Shown here piece after piece: positions 15,153 through 24,336 of a stretch of DNA of 64,000 nt. The stretch lies in the NCBI GenBank assembly GCA_035534455.1, contig DATLRV010000002.1, positions 1-64,000 on the forward strand, written 5' to 3'. A program made the translations under genes and the position numbers. Source of the DNA: JAJYVT01 sp035534455. Its GTDB lineage: Bacteria; Actinomycetota; Acidimicrobiia; Acidimicrobiales; RAAP-2. The stretch's first letter is position 1; every line of letters begins with the position of its first letter. The notes under the pieces are model-generated. The model was not told the DNA's origin, made no database searches, and was given only the letters and a program-made list of their open reading frames with translations.

Positions 15153-16379
15153 GTGAGCGCGGAGCGGCCCCCCCGTTACCGGCATCGGCTGCGACCGAGC
15201 CGGCGGATGGTCGCGCGCCGGTGGTTGCTCGCCGGTGCAGCACTGATCGTGGCGGCAGGGGTCGCCGTCGCCGCCATCGTCGCTCCCCGAGGTTCGTCGC
15301 CGCGCCTCTCGAGCACGACGACCACGGGCACGTCGGCAACGGCCGCGCACCACGACCATGCGACCACGACGACCACGACCACCACGACCACCACGACGCA
15401 GCCGGCCACCATGACCATCTCGGCAGTCGGGGACTTCAATTTCGGGAACACGCCGACGCTCCCGCCGGATCCGAGCACGTACCTGGACGGCGTGCGGTCG
15501 GCTCTCCAGGGTCAGATCGTGTTCGGCAACCTGGAGGGGACGCTCACCGACTCGGGGAGCACGTCGAAGTGCGCGCCGGCGGCGGCGGGCACCGCGCCGA
15601 CGACCTGCTACGTCTTTCGGGCCCCGACCTCCTACGCGTCGATCATCAAGGCGGCCGGGTTCACCGTGGTCAACAGCGCCAACAACCACTCCCACGACTT
15701 CGGGACACAGGGCGTGGCGGCGACGAGCGCCGCGCTCGAGGGGGCCGGGCTCGTCCAGGCGGGCCTCCCGGGACAGATCGGCGTGGTCACGGTGGACAGC
15801 ACCAAGGTGGCGTTCGTCGACTTCGCGCCCTACGCCGTCACCAACGACCTCCTCGACTTTGCCACGGCGAAGGCCCTCATCACGCAGGCGAAGTCCGAAG
15901 CGAACCTCGTCGTGGTCTACATGCACGCCGGCGCCGAGGGCGAGACGGCCGACCACGTCACGGGCCAGGAGGAGTACTACGTGGGCGAGGACCGCGGGAA
16001 CCCCGAGGCCTTCGCCCACGCCGCCATCGACGACGGCGCCGACCTCGTGATCGCCAGCGGTCCCCACACCCTGCGCGGCATGGAGGACTACAACGGCCAC
16101 CTCATCGCCTACAGCCTCGGGGACTTCGCCAGCTACGGCCAGTTCTCCACGGCGGGGACCCTGGACCTGTCAGGCGTGCTGACGGTCACCCTCAGCGCCG
16201 GTGGGACGCTTGTGGCGGGCCACTTCACTTCGCTCGTGCTCTCGAGCCTCGACCAGCCCTCCCTGGACGCTACGAACGCCGCCGCCAGCTTCGTCGACCA
16301 GCTCTCGACGGAGGACTTCGGGCCCCACGCGGTCACGATCGGCGCGTCTGGCGCGCTGTCGATGCCGGCCGCCGGCTGA
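15153..16379 (+). CDS. CapA-family metallophosphatase-like protein, membrane-anchored
   Basis: A 408-residue protein. An N-terminal basic segment and one membrane helix (WLLAGAALIVAAGVAVAAIV) are followed by a His/Asp and poly-Thr linker. The CapA domain (PGA_cap) then shows ISAVGDFNFG, FGNLEGTL, NSANNHSHDFG with the Asn-His-x-x-Asp core, VVVYMHAGAEG and ASGPHTLRGMEDYNG. CapA/PgsA proteins take part in poly-gamma-glutamate or capsule assembly; the fold is that of calcineurin-like phosphatases. GTG 15153 gives the longest plausible start and ATG 15207 is an alternative. It converges on the lipoprotein gene at 16383, with three bases between stops. Confidence 0.9.
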   Translation: MSAERPPRYRHRLRPSRRMVARRWLLAGAALIVAAGVAVAAIVAPRGSSPRLSSTTTTGTSATAAHHDHATTTTTTTTTTTTQPATMTISAVGDFNFGNTPTLPPDPSTYLDGVRSALQGQIVFGNLEGTLTDSGSTSKCAPAAAGTAPTTCYVFRAPTSYASIIKAAGFTVVNSANNHSHDFGTQGVAATSAALEGAGLVQAGLPGQIGVVTVDSTKVAFVDFAPYAVTNDLLDFATAKALITQAKSEANLVVVYMHAGAEGETADHVTGQEEYYVGEDRGNPEAFAHAAIDDGADLVIASGPHTLRGMEDYNGHLIAYSLGDFASYGQFSTAGTLDLSGVLTVTLSAGGTLVAGHFTSLVLSSLDQPSLDATNAAASFVDQLSTEDFGPHAVTIGASGALSMPAAG

Positions 16380-16382
16380 CCG

Positions 16383-17162
16383 TCAGCATCCCCCAGGCGG
16401 CCCCGGGATCCCGGGGCCTGTCGCCGGGAGGTCGACCGTGCCGACGTTCTCTGGCCGGGGGTTTGGTCCCAGATGCACCACGTACCAGACGCCTCGCCAC
16501 GAGATGAGCGACGCCACGGCAAAGGACCGGACCTGTCCGTTCTCCCGGTACACGATGCGGACGCCCGGAAGATGCCAATAGCCGATGAGGTTCTCGCACG
16601 CCCCCGACGGGATCCAGGCCGCGTACGAGGGGTCGGCGTCGACGCCGACCAACTGTGCGCCCGCCGCTCCCGACCCGAGTGCCGCGTGGTACGCCCCGAG
16701 ATCGAGTGTGTAGAAGGCCACGAGCCGGTCGGCGTAGTCCGACGCCGGTGTGGGGATGACGCCCGTCTTCATCGCCAGGTAGGCCGACTTGGGGAAGAAC
16801 TCCCCCCGGGCACCCGCGGAGGATCCCGAAACGATGGCCGCCCACAACGGTGCGAGCCGGCCCTGCAGCGGGCTGCCCACCGGGGGCTCCGTCGGCGTCT
16901 GGGGAAGGAGCCCCGGGTCGGTGGTCGTGGTCGTCGCGGGGGCGACCGTCGTCGTCGTTCTCGGGATCGTTGAGGACGTGCTCGACGTCGCGGTGGTCGC
17001 GGTGGTGGTCGCGGTGGTGGTCGTTGCGGTCGTGGCGCGCGTGGCCGGGGAGCACCCGGCCAGCGCGAGCGCCGCTCCCGCGGCGAAGGCCGCCGCGATC
17101 GCGCCTCGCCGGCGGGGGAACCGCCGGTGCGGCGGTCGACGGGGCCCGCGCACCTCCGCCAT
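16383..17162 (-). CDS. Secreted lipoprotein of unknown function with poly-Thr linker
   Basis: A 259-residue protein. The signal sequence AIAAAFAAGAALALAGC ends in a lipobox cysteine (LAGC). A long Thr/Ala/Ser linker follows (about residues 35-80). The mature C-terminal domain (about 95-250) contains WAAIVSGSSAGARGEFFPKS, DYADRLVAFYTLDLGAYHAA, GVDADPSYAAWIP and RGVWYVVHLGP, a pattern seen in hypothetical actinobacterial exported proteins that I cannot place in a named family. ATG 17162. It lies 44 bases downstream of the acyltransferase gene on the same strand and is likely co-transcribed with it. Confidence 0.75.
   Translation of the reverse strand: MAEVRGPRRPPHRRFPRRRGAIAAAFAAGAALALAGCSPATRATTATTTTATTTATTATSSTSSTIPRTTTTVAPATTTTTDPGLLPQTPTEPPVGSPLQGRLAPLWAAIVSGSSAGARGEFFPKSAYLAMKTGVIPTPASDYADRLVAFYTLDLGAYHAALGSGAAGAQLVGVDADPSYAAWIPSGACENLIGYWHLPGVRIVYRENGQVRSFAVASLISWRGVWYVVHLGPNPRPENVGTVDLPATGPGIPGPPGGC
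16399..16418. terminator. Possible bidirectional terminator between convergent genes
   Basis: A perfect 20-bp palindrome, GGCCCCGGGATCCCGGGGCC, can form an eight-base-pair stem with a GATC loop. It lies 20 bases past the capA stop and within the last codons of the convergent lipoprotein gene (encoding GPGIPGP). No T-run follows on either strand, so a terminator role is a guess. Confidence 0.35.
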
Positions 17163-17206
17163 CGGGGGCGAGCGTAGCCACTCCCCCACGCTGAGCGCCG
17201 TCCGGG

Positions 17207-18439
17207 TCAGTCCGTCTGGGCTCGCACCGCCTCGGCGACGGGGGAGACCCCACCTCGGGCCGCGGGCGCGCGACACGTCGACGACAGGGGCTCGGTCCCG
17301 GCGACCTCGGAGGGATAGCGCGGGAACGCGGCGCGCTGGCGGTCCCGGTTCGGTCCGGTGAGGATCGGGCGTAGCGGCGTGCGCATGAGGATGGTGACGA
17401 GGATGCCCGCGCCGACGAGCGTCCCCACAAAGATCAGGATGCTCGCGGCACCCCACGTGGAGTGTCCGGTCAGACCCGCCTTCTGGAGGCCGGAGAAGAT
17501 CAACTGCAGGACGAGGACGTGGCTCAGGTAGTAGCCACCCGACGCGTCGGATCCCCACGTGATGAAACGGTCGAACCGGCCGTCGTGCCGCCCGCGGGGG
17601 TGGTTCGCCCACCGCCACCCGATGGCCCACAGCCCGTAGCACGCGGCAAGGAACCACACCGTCGCGACCGGTTGGTAGAGGTCCGAGGCGTGCCCGGGAG
17701 TGTTCCCCTGGGTGAGGCCGAACGCGTAGTAGCCCTCGGTCACGACGAACACCGCCGCGACTCCCCAGATGACACGCGACGAGTAGCGCGCCATGAGGCG
17801 CTGCATCTCGGCCATGTGGTCCGCCGCGAGCGCGCCGGCGATCACGAAGAGCTGGTACCCGACGATGAGCCGGGACGTGGTCAGTGTGATGTCGACGGCG
17901 CGCACCGCGTGCCAGTCGCCGTAGTGGAACCGGAAGTAGTGCGACATCGTCATCATCGCCAGTTGGAAGGCGAGGCTGACACCGAAGACCCAGCCGTGGT
18001 GGCCGCGCGTGCGCCGCACGAGCCAGACGATCCCGGGGAGCACGAGGTACACCTGGAACAGGACCACGAGGAAGTAGAGCTGGTAGTAGCCGTTGTAGAG
18101 GTCGTGCCACAACGTCGGGCCGGCGGCGCCGGCGTGTGTGGTGGCCATCGTGTAACCGAAGTAGATGAACGTCCACGCCAGGTAGGGCACGAGCACGGTT
18201 CCGAGTCTGCGGACCCACAGCGACACGACCCGCCGTGGCTCGGCCAGCTGGCTGTAGACGGCGACGAGGGCGGCGAGGAAGAAGAAGAGGTTCCTGGTCG
18301 CGTGCAGGAACATCACGAGGCTCCAGCCCACCTTGCTGCCTCCGGGCACCGGCCACAGCACGGAGTGCTGGCCGACGACCCCGACGAGCGCGACCACCCG
18401 ATAGAGGTCGAATTCGCGGAAGAAGAAGTGCTTGGACAT
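17207..18439 (-). CDS. Acyltransferase-3-family integral membrane protein
   Basis: About 410 residues with roughly ten hydrophobic helices. The opening EFDLYRVVALVGVVGQHSVL with its helix-embedded His, then ATRNLFFFLAALVAVYSQL and WVRRLGTVLVPYLAWTFIYF, is typical of the acyltransferase_3 family, which O-acylates surface polysaccharides or antibiotics. A disordered C-terminal tail ends the protein. ATG 18439 (MSKHFFFREFDLYR) fits homologous starts; a GTG at 18490 would add 17 residues and cannot be excluded. The downstream lipoprotein and the opposed CapA/glycosidase pair suggest a cell-surface modification neighbourhood. Confidence 0.85.
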   Translation of the reverse strand: MSKHFFFREFDLYRVVALVGVVGQHSVLWPVPGGSKVGWSLVMFLHATRNLFFFLAALVAVYSQLAEPRRVVSLWVRRLGTVLVPYLAWTFIYFGYTMATTHAGAAGPTLWHDLYNGYYQLYFLVVLFQVYLVLPGIVWLVRRTRGHHGWVFGVSLAFQLAMMTMSHYFRFHYGDWHAVRAVDITLTTSRLIVGYQLFVIAGALAADHMAEMQRLMARYSSRVIWGVAAVFVVTEGYYAFGLTQGNTPGHASDLYQPVATVWFLAACYGLWAIGWRWANHPRGRHDGRFDRFITWGSDASGGYYLSHVLVLQLIFSGLQKAGLTGHSTWGAASILIFVGTLVGAGILVTILMRTPLRPILTGPNRDRQRAAFPRYPSEVAGTEPLSSTCRAPAARGGVSPVAEAVRAQTD

Positions 18440-18589
18440 CCCGGGCCCGGCAGGGCCCGGGAGCGCGCGTGTCTGGCGGCCGGCGACCACGATCTGGGCA
18501 AGATAGACCGATCGGGGCCCCGATAGCGACGCGCGGTCGCCCCCAGAGCTTCCTCACGGTGCGTCGGCCGGCCGCCCCCGGGGCGTAGC

Positions 18590-19897
18590 GTGGCGACCGT
18601 GCTGCCGCGAGAAGTCCTCGCGCTGGAGGAGATCGACCTCTCGGGCCTGGAGTTCTGGGCGAGACCCACCGAGGAGATCGAGGGTGCCTTTCTGACCCTG
18701 CGACGGGAGCGGCCGGTCGCGCACTTCGCCGAGCGCGACCTGCGGGACCGCTCCCCGCACCTGCCGCCGCCGGGGGCGTGCTACTGGGCGGTGACGAGAT
18801 ACGCCGATGTGGTCGAGGCGAGCCGGCACCCGGAGATCTTCCGTTCCGGGCAGGGCGCGGTGAGCGTCATCGACATGCCCGAGTCGATGGTCGAGTACTT
18901 CAGCGGGATGATCTCGACCGACAACCCGCGCCACGCGCGGCTTCGGCGGATCGTCGGGACGGCGTTCTCACCGCGCATGGTCGCGGCCGTCGAAGCGCGC
19001 GTGAGGGAGCAGGCCCGTACGATCGTCGGCGCCATCTGTGAGAAGGGCAGCGGCGACTTCGTCACCGACGTGGCCGCCCCCCTGCCGCTCACCGTCATCT
19101 GCGACATGATGGGGATTCCCGACGAGGCACGCAGCAACGTGCTGCGGTGCTCCAACGTCATCCTGTCGGAGGGTGACCAAGAATACGTCCCCGACGGGGT
19201 CGATCCGATCGAGGCATTCCTCGGAGCCGGCGCCGAGCTCACCGAGCTCATGCACACCATCGGCGACGCCCGCCTCGCCCACCCGACGGACGACCTCACG
19301 ACCGCCCTCGTGACGACGAACGTGGACGGCGAGGCGCTCACGCACCAGGAGCTGGCCTCGTTCTTCGTCCTCCTGGTCGTCGCCGGCAACGAGACGACGC
19401 GCAACTCCATCGCGCACACCCTGTGGCTGCTCACCGAGCACCCGGATCAACGCGCCCGGTGGCAGGGGGACCTGGACGGCACGACGCCCGCCGCGGTCGA
19501 CGAGGTCGTCCGGTGGACCTCGCCGGTCACCTGGATGCGCAGGACCGTCGCGGCGCCGGTCGAGCTCGGCGGCCAGCATCTGGACGCCGGGGAGAAGGTG
19601 CTCCTCTTCTACCGCTCGGCCAACCGGGACGACGCCGTGTTCGAGAACCCCTTCACATTCGACGTCCGCCGCTCGCCCAATCCGCACCTCGGGTTCGGCG
19701 CCGCCGGCCCCCACTTCTGTCTCGGGGCACGCCTCGCGCGTCGCGAGATCGCGGTGATGTGGCGGGAGCTCCTGACCTGCCTTCCCGACCTCCGTGCGAC
19801 CGAGCCTCCCCACCGTCTGCTCTCGACGTTCGTCAACGGCGTCAGGCACTTGCCCTGCGAGTGGACCCCCGTCCCGAGGTCGCAGGTCACCTCCTGA
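18590..19897 (+). CDS. Cytochrome P450
   Basis: A 435-residue soluble P450. Hallmarks in order: I-helix VVAGNETTRNSIAHTL with the oxygen-activating acid-Thr pair, the ExxR motif in DEVVRW, and the heme loop FGAAGPHFCLGARLAR with the Cys thiolate near residue 370. The N-terminal FWARPTEEIEGAFLTLRRER resembles actinobacterial P450s that oxidise sterol side chains (CYP125/CYP142-like); substrate assignment is inference. GTG 18590 starts it. Electron donors (ferredoxin, reductase) are not adjacent. It stands alone and converges on the next gene. Confidence 0.93.
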   Translation: MATVLPREVLALEEIDLSGLEFWARPTEEIEGAFLTLRRERPVAHFAERDLRDRSPHLPPPGACYWAVTRYADVVEASRHPEIFRSGQGAVSVIDMPESMVEYFSGMISTDNPRHARLRRIVGTAFSPRMVAAVEARVREQARTIVGAICEKGSGDFVTDVAAPLPLTVICDMMGIPDEARSNVLRCSNVILSEGDQEYVPDGVDPIEAFLGAGAELTELMHTIGDARLAHPTDDLTTALVTTNVDGEALTHQELASFFVLLVVAGNETTRNSIAHTLWLLTEHPDQRARWQGDLDGTTPAAVDEVVRWTSPVTWMRRTVAAPVELGGQHLDAGEKVLLFYRSANRDDAVFENPFTFDVRRSPNPHLGFGAAGPHFCLGARLARREIAVMWRELLTCLPDLRATEPPHRLLSTFVNGVRHLPCEWTPVPRSQVTS

Positions 19898-20138
19898 CCG
19901 GGGAGGGCCATCACGGCCGTTGGCAGCAAGCCGGCTGGGGGCAGGCATCACGTGGCGTCGCCCAGCCGCGTGGTGTCGGCCTCACTCGACGCAAGGAGCT
20001 CGCCGTCTCCGGCTTCCTCCTCGGAGTCGCCGCGGCGATCGACGCCGCGATCGTCCTGTCCACCCTGCGCAACGACCTGCCCCAGCGACGATCCGTACGC
20101 CGGCGACAGCGCATGTGCTGGCCGGGGTGCCGTCGCGC

Positions 20139-21389
20139 TTACGCCAGGAGTCCCTCGAAGACCTCGAGGAAGCGGTCCACCTCGGCGAGCGTGTTGTAAT
20201 GCGCGAAGCCGATCCGCAGCACGCCCTCGTCGAGGTCGAGGCCGAGCGTCTCGATCACCCGTTTGGCGAAGAAGTTGCCGTCCCAGGTGTAGATCCCCGC
20301 GTCGCTCAACCTCTCCGCCAGCTTCCTCGGAGTCGCGTGCTCGGGGACGAGCCCGAAGGTCGGCACCCGTCCGGGGCTGTCACCGGGCAGCCCGGCGGTG
20401 CGCACCGCCGGGAGGCGGCCGAGACCCGCACCGAGCGCGCGGGCGAGATCGGACTCGTGACGGCGGATGAGGTCGTACGCGATCGTGAGCCTCGACCCGA
20501 GGTCGTCACCCGCGCCGAGGGACGCCAGGTAGTCGACCGCGGCGACGAAGCCCGCGAGGGCCTCGTGGCTCAGCGTGCCCGTCTCGAAGCGGTGGCCCGC
20601 AGGGACCTGGGCGGCCGGTCGCACTCGCTCGGCCGGAAGCTCGCGGGCCAGGTCGGGGCGGAGCCACGCCATGCCGAGGTGCGGCCCGAAGAACTTGTAG
20701 GGGGAGCACAACACCACGTCGACACCGAGCGCCGCGACGTCGATGCGCCGGTGGGGGGCGTAGGCCACGGCGTCGCCCCACGCCAAGGCACCGGCCTCGT
20801 GGGCAAGCTCGGCGATCTTGCGGGCTGGCGTGACCGTGCCCACCGCGTTGGAGGCGAGGCAGAACGCGACGACCCGGGTCCGGTCGCCCAACTTCGTCCG
20901 GAGGTCGTCGAGATCGACGTCAAGCCGGTCGGTGAGCCCCACCTCACGGACGACGAGCCCCCGGTCCTCTGCCATGAGCAGCCACGGCGAGATGTTGGCG
21001 TCGTGGTCCAAGGCGGTGGTGAGGATCTCGTCGCCCGGGCGCAGGGTGCGGCCGACGGCCCGGACCAGGTTGAAGTTGAGCGTCGTCATGTTCTGGCCGA
21101 ACGCGATCCCGTCGGGGTCCCCGCCCACGAACGCCGCGCCGACCACGCGCGCCCTGGCGATCAGCTCGTCGGTGCGCACGCTCAGCGGATAGGCGCCGCC
21201 TGTGTTGGAGTTGTCCTCGACCAGGTACCGGCACATCGCCGAGACGACGCGCTCGGGCACCTGGGTGCCACCCGGAGCATCCAGGAAGAGGGGGCGCCGG
21301 GCCGGTGGGGCCGCGGCGTCGAGCGCCGGAAACTGGGCGCGGATCCGCTCGGTGTCGAGGGCCGCCGGACGTTCTCCTGCCACCTGCAT
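20139..21389 (-). CDS. Cysteine desulfurase-like class V aminotransferase
   Basis: A 416-residue PLP enzyme of the cysteine-desulfurase-like (SufS-related) type. FLDAPGGTQVPERVVSAM lies near the N-terminus, then FGQNMTTLNFNLVRAVGRTL, ALDHDANISPWLLMAE, DAVAYAPHRRIDVAAL and the PLP-lysine motif SPYKFFGPHLGMAW. The C-terminus has RIGFAHYNTLAEVDRFLEVF. Members of this subgroup act on cysteine or related amino acids, but many have no defined substrate. ATG 21389 follows AGAAGGGGG, a good ribosome site. No Suf or Isc genes are adjacent, so a role in general iron-sulfur assembly is not supported by context. Confidence 0.88.
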   Translation of the reverse strand: MQVAGERPAALDTERIRAQFPALDAAAPPARRPLFLDAPGGTQVPERVVSAMCRYLVEDNSNTGGAYPLSVRTDELIARARVVGAAFVGGDPDGIAFGQNMTTLNFNLVRAVGRTLRPGDEILTTALDHDANISPWLLMAEDRGLVVREVGLTDRLDVDLDDLRTKLGDRTRVVAFCLASNAVGTVTPARKIAELAHEAGALAWGDAVAYAPHRRIDVAALGVDVVLCSPYKFFGPHLGMAWLRPDLARELPAERVRPAAQVPAGHRFETGTLSHEALAGFVAAVDYLASLGAGDDLGSRLTIAYDLIRRHESDLARALGAGLGRLPAVRTAGLPGDSPGRVPTFGLVPEHATPRKLAERLSDAGIYTWDGNFFAKRVIETLGLDLDEGVLRIGFAHYNTLAEVDRFLEVFEGLLA

Positions 21390-21530
21390 CGACCCCCTTC
21401 TCGTATTTTCTATGCCTACACGGTCCCCCGGCCGGCCGGCCATTCAAGCACGTCGTCGCTCACGCAGTGCTGGCCCGTCAGGGGGCACAAGCGGGCGGCG
21501 CCCACGCCCCGGCTCGACGGGATGCCCCCT

Positions 21531-24050
21531 TCAGGCGAGGGTCTCGCCGAGCGTCGGCCGCTCGGCGTCCGCGAGACGCGACGACGCGGCGAACCACTCG
21601 AGGGCCTGCTCGATCATCCGCTGGCCGGCGGGCACCACGTGCGCGCGGTGGAAGGCAGTCACCTTCGCGACGGTGTCTGTGTCGCTCACCTGGAAGATGA
21701 GCCCGACGCCGAGCAGCGCGCGCATGAACCCCGGGATGCGGTCGACCACGGCATCCCAGTCCTCGGCGATCGCCGACCACACCGCCAGCCCGCCAACGCG
21801 GTTGGAGACCAGCTCGAAGATCAGCCGGGGCACGTCCTGGAGACGGAAGTTGTCGAAGGCCTCGGCGTAGGCGCGCAGGATCAGGGCTTCGTCGGTGAAG
21901 GCGGCGACGCCGTTCCGGTAGCGCCGCTCGGCCTGGGGGTCCTCGGCGGCCTTGGACCTCCGGATCATCTCGTCGTAGTCGCCAGGTCGGTCGAGGGACG
22001 CCACGACGGAGACGACGGCCTGCGCGAGGTCCCCGTCGAGCCGCCCGAGATCGAAGCGGCGAACGGCCTCCTCCCGGACTCCGGCGTCCGCCCCGGTGGT
22101 GCCGAGCCGCCGGACGAGGGTGGCCCTGAGCACCTGCGCCCGCTCGTCCTCGCCGGGCGACGGGTCCCACCCCAGGGTCTCGAACACCGGACCCATGAGG
22201 GCGCGCACCTTCGACGCGAGCAGCGGACGCTGCTCGGCCGTGACGGTCCGGTCGAGGAAGTCGAACACCCGGTCGACGGTCTCCCAAACGCGCGGCTCGA
22301 CCTGCGTGCCGAGATTCGACGCGATCGACAGGACGTCGGCGACGCGCCGGTCGCCGGCGAACATGAGCGCCGTCGTGTCGCCGACGAGCACGGCCCGCTC
22401 GATCTCGGAGAGGTCGCACAGGTGCGCGACGACCGCGGCGAGCTGCTGGGGTGCGTAGCTCGTGCGGTAGACCCCCGATCCACCGGCGTTCACGAGGACG
22501 GGGCCAGCGCACTCGAGCGGCGCGGACCCCTCGGTGAGGAGCTGCACCGCGCCGTCGCCGCCGGCGAGCGACCGCTCGACGACCGGGACGAGCCAGTGCG
22601 AGCCGATGGCGGACTCCCCCTCGGCCGGCCCGAGCACGAAGGGCCGCTGCTCGAGGGAGTCCGCGTCCACCGAGACGATCGGATGTCCGCCCTGGTGGAT
22701 CCAGGTGTCCATGATCTCGCCGACCGGCCGGCCCGAGACCTCCTCGAGGGACGCCCAGAGGTCGGCGGTCACGGTATTGCCATGGGAGTGCGTGCGCAGG
22801 TAGTGACGGACGCCGTCACGGAGGACGTCGGCTGAGAGGTACTGCTCGAGCATCCTGAGGATGCTCGAGCCCTTCTGGTAGGTGATCGGGTCCGCCATCG
22901 CCATCGCCTCGTCGGGCGAGCGCACCGGGTACTCGATCGGGCGGGTCGTGTGCACCGCGTCGAGGAGCATGCCCGTCTCGCGCTCACCGGCGAAGCGCAC
23001 CCACATCTTCCATTCGGGCCGGAAGCCGTCGCAGCAGACGTACTGCATAAACGTGGCGAAGGCCTCGTTCAGCCAGAGCCCGTCCCACCACGACATGGTG
23101 ACGAGGTCGCCGAACCACATGTGCGCGAGCTCGTGGGCGACCACGCTCGCGATCCGGACGAGCTCGTTCTGCGACGCCGTCGTCGGGTCGACGAGGAGCT
23201 CGGCTTCGCGGAACGTGACGCACCCGAGGTTCTCCATCGCACCTGGCGCGAAGTCGGGGATGGCGACGAGGTCGACCTTGTCTCCCGGATAGGGGATCCC
23301 GAAGTACTCGGTGAAGGCGCGCAGCGCGTACTCGCCGATGTCGAGCGCGAACGCCGTCAGGTGCGCCTGGCCCGCTCGGTGCACGACGCTGAGCGGCACA
23401 CCGTCCACGTCCCGCACCGCCGTTTGCTCGAACGGCCCGACGACGAACGCGACCAGGTACGACGACATCGGCATCGTCGGCGCGAACCGCACCTCCCGGC
23501 GGCCTTCCTCGAGCGTCCGCTCGCTCACCGGGGCGGAGTTGGAGAAGGCGCCCATCCCGGGCGGCGCGACCAGCGTGACGTCGAACGTGGCCTTGAACGC
23601 CGGCTCGTCGAAGCAGGGAAACGCACGCCGCGCGTCGGTCATCTCCAGCTGCGTCACCGCGATCGTCGCGGTCGCCCCGTCCTCGTCGGTGAAGGTCGAG
23701 CGGTAGAAGCCCGCGAGCTCGTCGTTCAGCACCCCGTCGAACGTGAGCTCGAGCGTGTGGCCGCCCACGGCGAGCGCGCGGGGGAACACCAGGTTCGCGC
23801 GTTGGTGCGCGGCGTCGAGCTCCACCGTGCCCGTCGTGGTCTCGCCGTCGTCCGAGCGGACCGACGGCGGACCGATCTCGAGCTGGTGGGCATGCAGGAC
23901 GACCGTCGTGCTCGGCTCGACGAGGTGGACGTCGATCTCGACTCGCCCGCTGAACGTCGCGGCGTCCAGGTCCGGCTCGACGCGCACCCGGTAGGCCGAC
24001 GGGACGGCGGTGCCGGGAAGGCGGATCTGGTCCTCGACGGGCGCGGTCAT
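21531..24050 (-). CDS. pepN: Aminopeptidase N (M1 family zinc metallopeptidase)
   Basis: An 839-residue soluble aminopeptidase. The substrate-anchoring GAMENLGCVTF and the zinc site HELAHMWFGDLV ... WLNEAFATF (HExxH then Glu 18 residues on) are intact and lie around residues 265-310. An N-terminal beta-sandwich precedes them and a long C-terminal ERAP1-like helical domain follows (about 520-839). It removes N-terminal residues from peptides in the cytoplasm. ATG 24050. The ~290-base upstream gap carries a 12-bp repeat and a TTCCTACAGGAA palindrome (24151-24162). Confidence 0.95.
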   Translation of the reverse strand: MTAPVEDQIRLPGTAVPSAYRVRVEPDLDAATFSGRVEIDVHLVEPSTTVVLHAHQLEIGPPSVRSDDGETTTGTVELDAAHQRANLVFPRALAVGGHTLELTFDGVLNDELAGFYRSTFTDEDGATATIAVTQLEMTDARRAFPCFDEPAFKATFDVTLVAPPGMGAFSNSAPVSERTLEEGRREVRFAPTMPMSSYLVAFVVGPFEQTAVRDVDGVPLSVVHRAGQAHLTAFALDIGEYALRAFTEYFGIPYPGDKVDLVAIPDFAPGAMENLGCVTFREAELLVDPTTASQNELVRIASVVAHELAHMWFGDLVTMSWWDGLWLNEAFATFMQYVCCDGFRPEWKMWVRFAGERETGMLLDAVHTTRPIEYPVRSPDEAMAMADPITYQKGSSILRMLEQYLSADVLRDGVRHYLRTHSHGNTVTADLWASLEEVSGRPVGEIMDTWIHQGGHPIVSVDADSLEQRPFVLGPAEGESAIGSHWLVPVVERSLAGGDGAVQLLTEGSAPLECAGPVLVNAGGSGVYRTSYAPQQLAAVVAHLCDLSEIERAVLVGDTTALMFAGDRRVADVLSIASNLGTQVEPRVWETVDRVFDFLDRTVTAEQRPLLASKVRALMGPVFETLGWDPSPGEDERAQVLRATLVRRLGTTGADAGVREEAVRRFDLGRLDGDLAQAVVSVVASLDRPGDYDEMIRRSKAAEDPQAERRYRNGVAAFTDEALILRAYAEAFDNFRLQDVPRLIFELVSNRVGGLAVWSAIAEDWDAVVDRIPGFMRALLGVGLIFQVSDTDTVAKVTAFHRAHVVPAGQRMIEQALEWFAASSRLADAERPTLGETLA

Positions 24051-24214
24051 CGGGCACCTGCAGTCATCGGGCGGTCACGATTGGCGACGATAGCGAGGGC
24101 GCCTGCCCGGTGCTCGCCCGCGGCTTGACCGATGCCTCTCTTTGTGCGTGGGGCTTCCTACAGGAACCGGCAGGGTCCTACCCCGTCCCGCCGCCGGTGC
24201 TCGTTGTGCCGGGA

Positions 24215-24250
24215 TGACGAGGGCGGTGACGAGGGCGGTGACGAGGGCGG
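24215..24250. repeat. Three tandem copies of a 12-bp unit
   Basis: TGACGAGGGCGG is repeated perfectly three times between the aminopeptidase start and the AraC-type stop. The 24051-24336 gap otherwise shows only the short palindrome TTCCTACAGGAA at 24151-24162, which could be an operator for the leftward gene. Confidence 0.9.
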
Positions 24251-24336
24251 CTGCCGCCGTGTCGTGACTCGTACCCCGCCCCACGGGGTGCACGGAACCT
24301 CGCAGCCCCGGATCGGAGGCGACCGCGGCAGGCGCG

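Noticed and set aside
19794..22835. A very long rightward reading frame (about 1013 codons) across the minus-strand genes
   Set aside because: It is antisense to the well-supported desulfurase-like and aminopeptidase genes, has no recognisable domain, and is a usual product of high-GC third positions. Several similar frames were discarded.
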